Shown here piece after piece: positions 52,153 through 62,812 of a stretch of DNA of 64,000 bases. Position 1 is the first letter of the stretch. Each line of letters begins with the position of its first letter. The notes below the pieces were generated by a model. It was not told the DNA's origin and did not search any database. It worked only from the letters and a program-made list of their open reading frames with translations. The translations under genes were made by a program, and so were the position numbers. Source of the stretch: Brachionus plicatilis (lineage: Eukaryota > Rotifera > Eurotatoria > Ploima > Brachionidae); NCBI GenBank assembly GCA_010279815.1, contig QEOQ01000590.1:675149-739148 (forward strand), given 5' to 3'.

Positions 52153-52420
52153 ATCAGACTTGCTTTCAAGTCACAAGTCTTAAGTCAAGTCAAGTCAATG
52201 GTTTAATAAATCCATATTTGATACCAATAAAGTAGTTGCTTCCAAATCCTGGCTTTTAAACTTGACCTTTGTGGTCTGTTAATGTAACCAGATTTAGAAA
52301 AAAATTCTTTCAACTGGTCCAGATGAAGCTGGTATTGATAAAATTTTTTGTGCAAGTCATAACTTTGACTTAAATTTTTGTGACTTAGACTTAAAACTGT
52401 GACTTATAAACAAGTCTGAT
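52153..52420. mobile_element. MITE with ATCAGACTTG ends and AAGTCA motifs
   Basis: The left end ATCAGACTTGCTTTCAAGTC and the right end, inverted as ATCAGACTTGTTTATAAGTC, form TIRs of about 45 bp that consist of repeated AAGTCA/AAGTCT motifs. The 268-bp element is non-coding. Related fragments occur near 3770-3820, 7131-7191 and 15594-15660, so it is a dispersed family. Confidence 0.75.
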
Positions 52421-53129
52421 AAAAATAAATATAAAAATTGAGCAGAAATGAACTTTTTTGTCAACTTTTTTTTTCTAATTTTAGTTATATCTGGTAATAT
52501 AAGGTAAAAAAGTTAGTAAGAAACAAAAAAATGAATTAAAAACAAAAATTAACAATTATAATTTACAAATTTTTAAAGTAAAAAATTTTTTTGTTTAAAT
52601 TTCATATTCCGCACCATTAATTTACTGAAAACAAACTATGTACTATCGAACAAAATAAACATCCTTTAAAATTTTCGTCAAATGTCTAAATCAATTACAA
52701 AAATCAATTAAATTTTCTATCTCGTTCGTTAAAGCAATTTTTTTTATTCTGTATTATTTTCAGTTTCGGAAAAATTTTTTCGTTAATTTTTGAATGTGCT
52801 AAGAAATTTATTTAATGAAGCCATCAATTACAAAAAATTGAATTTTAAAATGAAAAATTTTTCAGCTTGAATTTTTTTGTCAGAGAAGATAAAATCTTGA
52901 TTTTTTGTTTGGATATTAAAAATTTCATTTATTTTTTAAAATTTATTAAGTTAGAAATATAACACCTTCAAAAAAACATTGAGAATATAACTATCAATGC
53001 TGAGATTTAATCAAAAATAGATTAAATTTTCGGAACTGTTTCAAATAGAAAAATTGTTGATTTGACCAAAAAATTAGAGTAAAGAACATTTCTTCAATTA
53101 GAAATATAAAATGGTAATGTAAAAAAATT
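52421..53129. other. Intergenic, no gene seen
   Basis: AT-rich 3' flank of the TGOLN2-like gene. No coding segment recognised. Confidence 0.5.
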
Positions 53130-54519
53130 TTAGTTGGCATTTGGCATTGCATCTTGAACATTTTCTATACGCGTATAAACTCGTGAATTAAATCTTCTTC
53201 GATTTGTTTGATTTCTCCCCTCAATAATTAGTCCAAGTACCTAAAAATTTAACTAAATAAGAGCAGCAAAATTAGCTTAATTAATAACTGACCATTTATC
53301 AAATAAACTAGAAATAATAGACAAAAAATAAAGAAAAGTAAATAAAGTATTCAAAAAAAATCCAAAGGAAAAATATTTGAAAATCATTAAAGACGATAGT
53401 AGCGTCTGTTCGGTCGGCCTTCGATCAGTATTCCTAATATCTTTTAATTTTATTTAAGTTAATGGTCATTTTAGTAAAAAACTGGACATTTTAAAAATTA
53501 CCTTTGCTTTATTGTGATAGACTACATACGCTGCAATGCATATTCCAGATATGACCAAAAAATAGGTTAAAAAACCTGAAGAAGACTCTTCATCGTTATC
53601 ATATGGGAATTTATTTGAATCTTGAAAAATAAATTATTTTTTTTTACTAAACTTATATGATTTTCTAAATATAACCTGGTGGATTATTTTTGATATCAAC
53701 GAATTTGACAGGCGGTTCCATATTATCATTTTTATCTTTTGATTTTTCTTTTTCTTTATTGGAAAAGTCATCCAAATCTTTATCATTTAATTGATTTTTA
53801 TCATCGTTTGCATTATCATTGTCGTCATTTTCATCATCTTTGTTACCAACATTTGGATCCTCTTTATTTTCTTCTTTTTGATCATCTTTGTTATCAACAT
53901 TTGGGTCCTCTTTATTTTCTTCTTTTTGATCATCTTTGTTATCAACATTTGGGTCCTCTTTATTTTCTTCTTTTTGATCATCTTTGTTATCAACATTTGG
54001 GTCCTCTTTATTTTCTTCTTTTTGATCATTTTTTTCATCGATTTTGGTAGTTGTTACTTCATGACCTAATGATGATGTAACTGTAGTGTTAGCAGTTGTA
54101 GTAGTGGAAAAACTGGTAGTGGTTGTATTAGTATTAACAGGAAAGGATGAATTGCTTGATAAAAATGGTGCTGTAGTGGTTGTTGAGGAGCTATTGTTGG
54201 AAATCCCGTTCGAAATATTGCTGTTAGAATTATTCTGATTCAGTCCAGGTGCATTTATTCCATTTGCAGACAAGCTTATATTTTGGTTCAATGTTTCGGT
54301 AGCGTTTTTTTGACTTGGCAAATCGGTTGAATTAATCTGGACACTTAGCAGAATAGGATTTGATGTGATATTTTGGAATTTTAGACTAGCATTTGTTTGA
54401 TCGTTCGGAGAATTTTCATTTTCCGAAACTTCTCGAACAGACTTAAGCTCTATTTTAGTTTGTAGATTGAAAATTAAGACAATGACCAATAAATATGTGA
54501 AGCTCCATTTATTTTCCAT
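53130..54519 (-). CDS. TGOLN2 (TGN38/46)-like trans-Golgi membrane protein with alternative tails
   Basis: Common exons 54519-53676 and 53620-53502, then either exon 3a (53440-53387; 338 aa) or exon 3b (53240-53130; 357 aa). TGN38/46 proteins cycle between the trans-Golgi network and the plasma membrane. Visible: signal peptide (SFTYLLVIVLIFNLQTK); a Ser/Thr/Asn-rich lumenal part likely heavily glycosylated; four 16-residue acidic repeats (DQKEENKEDPNVDNKD) at about residues 164-227; another acidic/Lys stretch; the C-terminal family core SSGFLTYFLVISGICIAAYV, with VVYHNKAKILGILIEGRP (TGN38: AYHNKRKI..LEG). Tail 3a ends RRYYRL, comparable to the YQRL sorting signal of TGN38; tail 3b contains VYTRI. 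Both tail exons begin in phase 0 with similar (I/V)LG(I/L)(L/I)IEGR sequences. Confidence 0.82.
53839..54030. repeat. Four 48-bp tandem repeats inside the TGOLN2-like gene
   Basis: Four in-frame 48-bp units encode the 16-residue acidic repeat; units 2 and 3 are identical at the protein level. They create long open frames on the opposite strand and in another frame (53739-54069), which are shadows and not genes. Confidence 0.9.
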
Positions 54520-55674
54520 TTTGATATTTTTTTAAAAATTACAACATAGAAAATTTTTAAAAAATAATAATCTAAAATTTCGAAAATAACCGATGGTAAC
54601 CATAAACATAGCTATAATTATATAAAATATTTGAATTTATTAGCATAAAAGTCGAGCTTCTGGAAAAAAAAGAACTCATTGCTATATCAGAAAAACAATA
54701 TACTTCTTTAGCTCTTTTTTACTCATTAAAATAATAATTGAAACAATAAATTATGATTTTTTTAAATTCAAAAAATAAAAATAAACATTTAAAAAAATAT
54801 TTGAAGAAAAGTTAGATTTGATGTCTTTAGGTATTATTATTTTTTATATTAAACCTAACATAAATCATTTCCATTTTAGATAAATAAATATTAAAAAAAA
54901 GCTAAAGATTAGCAAATTGATTCTCAAATGCCTATAGTTCTGCTTATATTTATTTTAAATGAAAATTAGTCCTCAATACAATAGTTAACAACAATTTTAT
55001 CTCATAATAATAATTTTAACCCCAATATATTGGAAAAAACTTATGAATTTGGATTTTTTTAAAATAAAATTTGATTAAAATTTTTTGAAATGATTTTAAT
55101 ATATGTAATTTAGAAATTTTTGCTGCTTTACAAAGGTTTGTCAAATAATTATAAAAAATTAGCTTAAGGCTTGAAAAAACATAGATTTCTATTTGTAAAA
55201 ATAAAATTTATTATAATAAGCCACCTTTAGAGTATTTTTTAAATAGTTGAAGCATTGCTAATTTTATTCAAAAAGTTTGCTTCGCTGTCAATTTTCTTTA
55301 AAATAATAAATTCTTCACCAAATTACTCAAACTAGACCTCATTTTAAACTCACTTTTTATATTTTCTCTTTTTAAAATTTTTAAAATAAAATTTATACAA
55401 AAAATCAATATAATTTTTTTTATATTTTTAGTTTAAAAAAATTTGTTTTGTTTGTTGTTGAATTTTTTGATTGTGATATGAAAAAAGAACGTGGTACTAA
55501 TTTTATGCAATTAAAAATGAGTAGTTGCTAAATATAATCTGCATTAGTCAAAAGATTAAATTTCTACTGAAAGGAAAAAAATTGAAATGACAAAAAATAA
55601 GTCATCATATTAAAAAATGAAAACTTTTTTTATTCTTAATAAAAAATGGAATTAATTTTTGAATAAATTTGAAA
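54520..55674. other. Divergent intergenic region
   Basis: AT-rich 1.15-kb spacer between the divergent TGOLN2-like gene (-) and DBR1 (+). It should carry both promoters; no clear elements stand out. Confidence 0.55.
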
Positions 55675-56925
55675 ATGAAAATTGCCATTGAAGGATGTTG
55701 TCACGGCGAGCTTGACAAAATTTACTCAACTATAGAATTTTTAGAAAAAGAAAATAATTTCAAAATTGATTTGTTGATAATTTGTGGCGATTTTCAATCA
55801 GTTCGAAATGAAAAAGATCTTGAATCGATGGCAGTCCCAGAAAAATACAAATCCATGTGCTCTTTTTGGAAATACTATGCCGGAATAAGTAAAGCGCCTG
55901 TTTTGACTCTCTTCATAGGGGGTAACCATGAAGCATCTTCATTTTTAAAGGAGCTGCCATATGGTAATCTTTTTTGAATTTCTTTGCAAATCTAATCAAA
56001 AATTTTAGGCGGATGGGTTGCAAACAACATTTATTATATGGGATATGCAAATGTCGTAAATTTTGCCGGCATAAAGATTGCGGGTCTAAGTGGAATTTAC
56101 AAATCTCATGATTTTTACAAAGGACACTACGAATTTCCGCCTTTTAATCCTGGTAGTATGCACAGCATCTACCATGTAAGAAATTTGGAAACATTTCGTT
56201 TGTCTCAAATAAAAAAGCCTATTGATATTATGCTAACTCATGACTGGCCAACTGGTATTTATCATCATGGAAATATTGACCAGTTAATACGGATAAAGCC
56301 TTATTTTGCCAGTGAAATAAAGTCAAACTCTCTTGGTTCACCCCAGAATGAACGCTTATTAAAACTGCTCAAACCAAAGTTTTGGTTTAGTGCTCATTTA
56401 CATGTAAAATTTTCAAGCATTTTCAAGCATGATACTGAGTCCAATGAGCAGAAAATAACAAAATTTTTATCGTTAGATAAATGTTTGCCAAGAAGAAAAT
56501 TTTTGCAAGTGATTGACATCGATGGCGATGAGAACAAAAAATTTCTAAGCTTGGATCCAGAATGGTTATGTATTCTGAAGAAAACAGATCATTTACTTTC
56601 AGTGGATAGTTATAATAGAGCTCCTATAGACCAGAAAGAAAATGTGACCATAACTGACCAAGAACTCAATGATTTAAATGAGGACTTTCAAAATTGCTTT
56701 GAAATACCCATGAATTTTAAGCTAACAGCTCCTGTTCATTCGGAAAATTCTGGTCAAAAACCAGAATCAAAAGACATATATTTGAATGAACAAACTACTC
56801 TGTTATGTGAAATGCTAAATATTAGGGATCCTATACGAGTTTTATTAGAAAAAATGGGAAAATCTTCGATCATTAATGAAAGCACCACTCAGTTGTATAA
56901 TGATTTATTAGATGAAGACGACTGA
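55675..56925 (+). CDS. DBR1: RNA lariat debranching enzyme
   Basis: Exons 55675-55963 and 56009-56925 with one 45-nt intron; 401 aa, shorter than human (544), mainly through the C-terminal tail. Metallophosphoesterase that cleaves the 2'-5' bond of intron lariats in the nucleus. Metal-binding and active-site blocks are intact: [12 protein letters not shown] (N-terminus, with the conserved Cys), [34 protein letters not shown] and [26 protein letters not shown] and SIYHVRNLE are also typical. The frame is open from TTG at 55669 but the first ATG is 55675. A poly(A) signal AATAAA follows near 56973. The sepiapterin reductase gene starts 168 bp downstream on the same strand. Confidence 0.97.
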
Positions 56926-57080
56926 CACAGTACCATGTTTTTTTAAATTCAAAAAAATTCATTTTCAAATGTAAATAAAATTTTATGCAAAGTTCTTTTT
57001 TTTTCATTTATATGATTATTCTAAATCAGAATTATCTAAACGACAACTTTGAGAATAAATTATTAAAAATTATTATTATT

Positions 57081-57091
57081 ATTCTTTTTAG
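57081..57091 (+). promoter_or_regulatory. Candidate (trans-)splice acceptor before the SPR start
   Basis: The pyrimidine-rich stretch ending TTCTTTTTAG lies 2 nt upstream of the SPR ATG and about 110 bp after the probable DBR1 poly(A) signal. This matches an acceptor for a spliced leader or for an unseen 5' UTR intron. Confidence 0.4.
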
Positions 57092-57093
57092 AA

Positions 57094-58913
57094 ATGGAGC
57101 GTTTAATAATTGTGACGGGTGCGTCGCGTGGAATCGGCGCAACGATTGCCATTCAAGCAAATAGAAAATATGCCTCAAATACAATTTTTTTATTAATCGC
57201 TCGAGATGAACAAAAATTGTCACAAGTTAAAGATGAAATGGTATCACAATCGCCATTAAATAGAATTCTATCTATAAACATCGATTTTGGTATTGATATA
57301 AATAAGAACCAAATTGTTAGTTTGATGAAAAAATCTTTTGACCAAGACAAGTTGAATGATGTCAAAGAATTGTTCATTTTCTATAACCATGGAACATTGA
57401 GACTAGAGTCAATCGAACTTGCAGAAGAGGCAGCCAAAAAAGAATTTCAGATAAATGTTTTTAGTGTGTGGACCTTAATAAGCGCTTTTAAAGAATTGTT
57501 TCCTTTGGAAAATATACCTCTACAGTTCCATATAAACATAAGCTCTTTGATGGCAACATTAGCTCTTAAAAACTATTCAGCTTATTGTACAAGTAAGATT
57601 TCAAATTATTTCATTGAAAAAATTTCTGATTAAATTTTCAGAAAATTTAAACTACATAGGCAAAATTTGATTAGCTGACAATATTTTTTTATTCATAATT
57701 TTAGCTCATTTTTTCTCGCATTTACAGATTTGGACTTGGTTTAAATATGGTTTAAAAAAGTATATTGGCTAATTAAATGATGATCAATTTTTTCAATGTA
57801 TCAAGCAATATTTAATCCAATTTCGGCAAAAAAAAAATGCTCATGTATTAAAATATATTAAAATCAAATTGCAGAGTATTTTCAAGAAATTCTATTCTAT
57901 TGATTGTCAGACTCGTAAATGAGAACAAAAAAGGTTTCGAATCAAAATTAATGGAACATCTAACTCCTTTATGTAATTTCTACCTTACTATTTCTTCTTT
58001 CTTTTTCGAAGCTTTTTAAATCTAAAATACCTTTCTAAATCTATTTAACTTAATTTGCTTATTTTCAATAACATCCTTCATATTTTTTTATCATTCATTT
58101 AATTTCTATTTTATTATTTTTTTTTAAATTTTTTTATTGCAATCAGTAAAACTTGATATATTTTACAAAAGATAAAAATAATTGGGAGTGTTTGTTAACG
58201 CTGGATTTAGCACATGAATTTAATTTGATTTAATTTATTTTTTCTAATTAACTAAGTAAGTTAGACAAAGTTTTAGAAACATGGTCAAGTTTTTGTTATA
58301 AAATTTAAAATAAATTTTTGACTAGATTTAGTAGAACAAAAAAATTGACTTACGTGTCTAGATTTTTATTTTAAATTTTATCTAATTTTTCGTGCAAGGA
58401 ATTGTCAAAATTTTTCCTAAATAAAGTCTTAATTAAAATTCATACTCATTGAATTCTGTAGGTTTATTTAATTAATCATGATCGTTGCCAAAGAATAGCT
58501 TAAAGCTTATACGACCATAAATTATTTTCAAAAAATTAGGTTCTTTGTAATTTTAAATTAACAATAAATAATAATCATTAATTTTAATTATAGCCCGAAG
58601 CGCAAGAGCGACTCTGTTCCGATGTTTATCAGTGGAAGAGCCGAGATTTAGAGTTCTCAATTATCAACCTGGTCCTGTTTATACTGATATGCAACGTCAA
58701 ATATATGAAAAAAGTGAAGCTCATTTTTCAGATACTTACAAAGGTTAAACAATATTATTATAACTATCTTTAAACTCATAATTTTTAATATTAGATTTAT
58801 ATGAACAAGGAAAATTCGTTCAACCTGAACAGACAGTTGAACGTCTGTGGCGTATTTTGGTCAAAAATGATTTTGAAAATGGATCTGCAATAGATTTTTA
58901 TGACTCTGAATGA
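57094..58913 (+). CDS. SPR: Sepiapterin reductase-like short-chain dehydrogenase
   Basis: Exons 57094-57592, 58594-58743 and 58795-58913; 255 aa (human 261). NADPH-dependent SDR that makes the last step of tetrahydrobiopterin synthesis. The cofactor loop TGASRGIG is at residues 8-15; FYNHGTL replaces the usual NNAG; INISSL supplies the catalytic Ser; Tyr164 is in YSAYC. The C-terminal blocks VEEPRFRVLNYQPGPVYTDM and SAIDFYDSE (human: GAHVDFYDK) identify the family. Splicing at the only available donor gives Y-C-T-T-R, so the catalytic Lys of YxxxK becomes Arg168. Unspliced reading gives YCTSK but then a stop 11 codons later. Intron 1 is 1.0 kb. The gene may be inactive, altered, or have a splice I have missed. 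Confidence 0.8.
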
Positions 58914-59114
58914 AAATGACATTCATGTTAAATAACTTTTTTTCTAAACTAAGAGATAAAATAAAATACTATATCCAAACTATTTTTTGTTTTAAATTTA
59001 GAATAAAAATAACCAAGACAATCAACCAATTATTCTTAAAGAATTTTTTTGAGAGTTTCTTCGGATTAAACAAGTTTTGTCTAGGGACAAAAATGATAAT
59101 TCATTTGATTTGAA

Positions 59115-60564
59115 ATGTTTAAATTCAGATTTCTAATCCTATTCAACCTGTTTTTTCTGAATAGTTTTGCAAATGAGTCTAAAATTTTAAGTAAAAAGTC
59201 TATTTTTATTTATTAATAAACTAATTGGAAATTTAATAGATGCACTATGTAAATGGCACCAAGTTTCGATCCAATGTACTTTAAAAGAATATTTTTTATC
59301 AAATGGCAGTGATAAATTTGAGCAAAAAACGCAAATTATTTTCGATTCTGTCAACAATTTTAACCTTTTTGGTCATCAATTCATCAATTTGGAAATAACT
59401 GATTCTGTTAGCCTAACAAACATAGAGATAGTGTTTAGGATTCATAATGTGACCAATTTCAAGCTAGATCTGTTCTTTATTCCACAAATATTTTTCAAAA
59501 ATTATAATAAAAATATGACAACTATAGATAAAATTAAAATTTTAAATTTTGCTCCAAAAACAAGGTTTTTTATTCATAAAGATTTTTTCGATTCGTTAAT
59601 TTGCAAAAAATTTGAGATTATAAACACTCACAAATTTTTTTCGCTCAGAATATTTTTAAGCTCAGTGTTTGAACTCAAGTCCAAAATAATAAAAACATTA
59701 ATTTTAGATAACATTGAATTTTCTCGTCCTCCCAGATTCTATTTGCCATATTTAAAAATTGTTTACCTCAAATCTGTCTATTTTAAGGCCAAGAACAATT
59801 CGATGCTTGGACTAAAGTGTAAATCGACAAACTTTAAATCAACTTTTGAAGTTAATCCAAATATTTCGGTTTATTCAAATGGAGAAAAGTGTTCCAATTC
59901 GAACTGCAATCAATGTGACTTAACTGCATCTCAAGTAGTTAGTCTTGAAAAGCGAAGTGGCTTGTTCGAATATGACAGGAATTCAATGCAATCAGAAATA
60001 TTAAATATATTTAATGAATATTTTTCTAATGATTTTCTAATATTTTTTGCAGTATTTTCAATAATTCTGGCTGTTTACGCAACTTTAGGATTTTTTCATT
60101 TAAAAAAGAAACTAAAAAATCAAGATTCAAGATGGAAAGAGAAAGATAATTCCAGGCCAAGTGTTGATTCGATTGGGTCAGTGCAACGAAGATCGATGCA
60201 GCGGCATCAGTTTGCAGTTGAGAATTTAAAAAAAAGACCTTCGAAAAGTATTCTGATCACTCCTGAAAGGAAATCACAAATTTTGGAAAATCGTTTAAGC
60301 ACCTTGAACAAACTTGGCTTAGAACAAAATAGAGAAAGTGTTTTTTCACAGAATAGACTGAGTGTCTTGGATCCAAGGCAAAGTCAAGCTTCTGATTTGG
60401 CATTTAGAAACAGTGTTGCAAGTCAAATAACAAGAGAAAGTAATACTTTTAGACTGAGTAATTTCAATGTAGACGATAATCGAAAATCAATGTCATCATT
60501 AAAATCGGTGACTTTTAATGAAAAAACTCAGGTAAGAAGAGTGAAAAAAGTCAGATTAAATTAG
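59115..60564 (+). CDS. Type I membrane protein of unknown function
   Basis: Exons 59115-59190 and 59240-60564 with a 49-nt intron; 466 aa. A signal peptide (FKFRFLILFNLFFLNSFA) precedes an ectodomain with weak leucine-rich-repeat character (for example IIKTLILDNIEF, LPYLKIVYLKSVYF) and a small cysteine cluster (CSNSNCNQCD). One membrane segment follows (FLIFFAVFSIILAVYATLGF, about residues 313-332). The cytoplasmic tail of about 130 residues is rich in Ser, Arg and Lys, with many RxxS-like sites (RRSMQRH, RRPS-like patterns), suggesting phosphorylation. I recognise no orthologue. It lies 201 bp after sepiapterin reductase on the same strand. Confidence 0.7.
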
Positions 60565-61858
60565 CTTATTGAATTTATTTCTATTGAATTTAGTTGCTTA
60601 AATAATTTTTTTTGTTGTTGATTAATAAATTATTAAACAGAATGATTAATATTTATTTATTAGTTTAATCTATTAAAGAAACAAAAATATAGACATAAAA
60701 TACTTTTATTCTAAATACAAATTTTAAAGCAAACAATTTTTAGGATCTAACACATAATTTTAAAATTTTAATCAAAATCATTTGTATTCTTTTTAAGAAG
60801 ATAAACATTCTTTTTTAATTTGGATAGAAATTCGAAGCTAATTATTTACACTTTCATCAAATTTGATTACGTTTCTTTTGATCTATTCAAACAATTTAGA
60901 TTTTAATTTTATTCAAAACTAATTCAAACTAAAATTGATAAACAAACTAATTTGCAGCAAATGTTCAATTATTTATAATGAGAATCATTTTTAAAATGAT
61001 TAGTTTCCCAAACTCTATAAACATAGGCATTAAAATCGAATTTTCAAAAAATTGCTTGATTGTTATTCTAGAATCACGTAATTTAACTTAAAATTATGCA
61101 AAAACATGTATGATAGCACTACTGAAAAATTTCAGCAGTTTTGCCTTTTTTATCTGATATCAGAAGCTGGATTTAAGTAATAAAACAAATGCATCAACTG
61201 CTCCAATTTATACTTCTATTCTTTAAGCAAAAAGTTATTTGGTTTTAGTGCTATATTTTCTAAAAAATTATATTGTTTTATTATAATTATAAAAGTCTTA
61301 TACTTTTAGAATTTATGGAATACTAAAAATTTGGTGAAAGATATGGTACAATTTTATCTGTTACAAAATTTTGTAGCAGATAAAATTCGTTGTCATCTAT
61401 TTATGATGACATGAGATAAGAAATCAAAAATGAGGATTTATATTTATTATGAAACACAAACCAAACTTAAAACGGAAATGTTTTAATTAAAAAAATTTTA
61501 ATGTTTCAAACAATTTTCAGTTGCTATAAATTAAAAGATCAAAAATTGCTTGTATCAAATAAAAAAAACTTGAGAAAAAAATTAACTCGTTTTACTTCGA
61601 TTCAAAGCGCGTTTTAAATAAATTAAAATTAAATTTTAATTTATTGTAATGAGCTATCATTATGTATATCCCCCATTCCATGTTGTTTTGAGAACCACAA
61701 TACATTTAAAATAAAGCTTACGATCATTATTATTATTTTTATTAAATTAGTGTATTCAAACTCTTTAAATAATAAGCAACCTATTCTCGAATTAAAAAAC
61801 TCTACTCTACAAAATTTATAAAAATGATAAAGGCTAGGATTTATTGCATATCAAAAAA
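60565..61858. other. Intergenic with two hairpins
   Basis: AT-rich spacer; apart from the paired hairpins at 61350-61411 (listed separately) nothing is recognised. Confidence 0.55.
61350..61411. repeat. Two adjacent hairpins
   Basis: A 38-bp near-palindrome (AATTTTATCTG ... CAGATAAAATT around TACAAAATTTTGTA, 61350-61387, one mismatch pair) is followed after 3 nt by TGTCATC / GATGACA with a 7-nt loop (61391-61411). Confidence 0.75.
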
Positions 61859-62545
61859 GCTAAATCGTGTAACAAAAAAAATTATAAAAATAACAAAATA
61901 GATAATTAATAAGACAAAAAAAATATAGATTTTTTATTTTTATTAGTGGCTAACTGTGTAACAAAAAAAATAAGTTTGAGACAAAAAAATTTATTTTTTA
62001 AACAAAATAAAAAAAATTATATAAAAAATTATAAAAAGCGAAAAAAAATTATTATCGCACCAAAGCTTCTTTTGCTTTTAGAATACGACCTCTTTTCATT
62101 TTGGAATGTAAAGGAATATTTTTAGCTTGAATTGGTACATTACATAAATTAAAACGAATTTCAAAAAAAATGATGTGTTTATAAATTAATTCTTTGGAAA
62201 AGGAATAGCAGGTACAGCAGCTTTTTAACCAACTTTGTTTATTAAGCTCAACAATCCAAATTTTATTAGAAAGTTCTTTAAAATCTTCCCACGATCTCTA
62301 GCTTAAGCTTTTTTTGAATTTCTTGAGTGTTGCTTCGAACAAATGCTTACAAAAACATTAGGCTTCTTAATCAAGGATAAAAGTAAAAAAAGAGCACTAA
62401 ATGTTTAAAAAAAAATTGTCACTAATAATGTCAATTTCATATAAAATCATTTATTTTGTTACTAATTAAGATAATTTATTTACGATAAAGCTTGCTCAAA
62501 ATTTTGTTTTTTTTTTTTGTTTTTTTTTGTTACAGAGTTAGATAT
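61859..62545 (-). mobile_element. MULE-3: short Mutator-like remnant with TGTAACAAAA arrays
   Basis: The left end carries CTAAATCGTGTAACAAAAAA and an internal copy CTAACTGTGTAACAAAAAAA (about 61949). The right end reads, inverted, CTAACTCTGTAACAAAAAAA. One further inverted copy (TTTTGTTACTAATT) lies near 62453. Between them is a minus-strand MULE transposase tail. The element is about 690 bp and has lost its catalytic core. No target duplication was clear. Confidence 0.65.
62052..62297 (-). pseudogene. MULE-3 transposase C-terminal fragment
   Basis: An open stretch of about 80 codons ends at TAA (62052-62054). It contains a SWIM-type zinc-finger pattern (CCTCYSFSKELIYKHIIFF, cf. CxC...KHI) and the tail NVPIQAKNIPLHSKMKRGRI followed by LKAKEALVR. 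The tail aligns with those of MULE-1 (AKNIPIGEKRKPGRPAKAKQAL) and MULE-2. There is no start codon or catalytic domain, and a TAG lies just upstream, so it is a fragment. Confidence 0.75.
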
Positions 62546-62812
62546 TTTGATTATTGAATTAGATAATTTGTTATATGAGTTTATTTTCGCGAATGATAAA
62601 CAAGAAAAAAAAATAATAATTTGTAAGATATATTTTATATATGTTTTATTTATCTAAATTTATATTATTTGAACTTTTGATTTTATCTAAAAATTATTTC
62701 TTTTTTTACAATTTTTTCCAAAATCGAGATTTTAAATTTAGCTAGAAAATTAATTTAGAATATTTTTAATAAAAAACTAAAAATTTTTTACAATCAAATC
62801 GATTAATTAAAA

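Noticed and set aside
53739..54069. Three overlapping open frames on the plus strand and in another minus frame
   Set aside because: They are frame shadows of the 48-bp repeats in the TGOLN2-like gene and have only repetitive composition.
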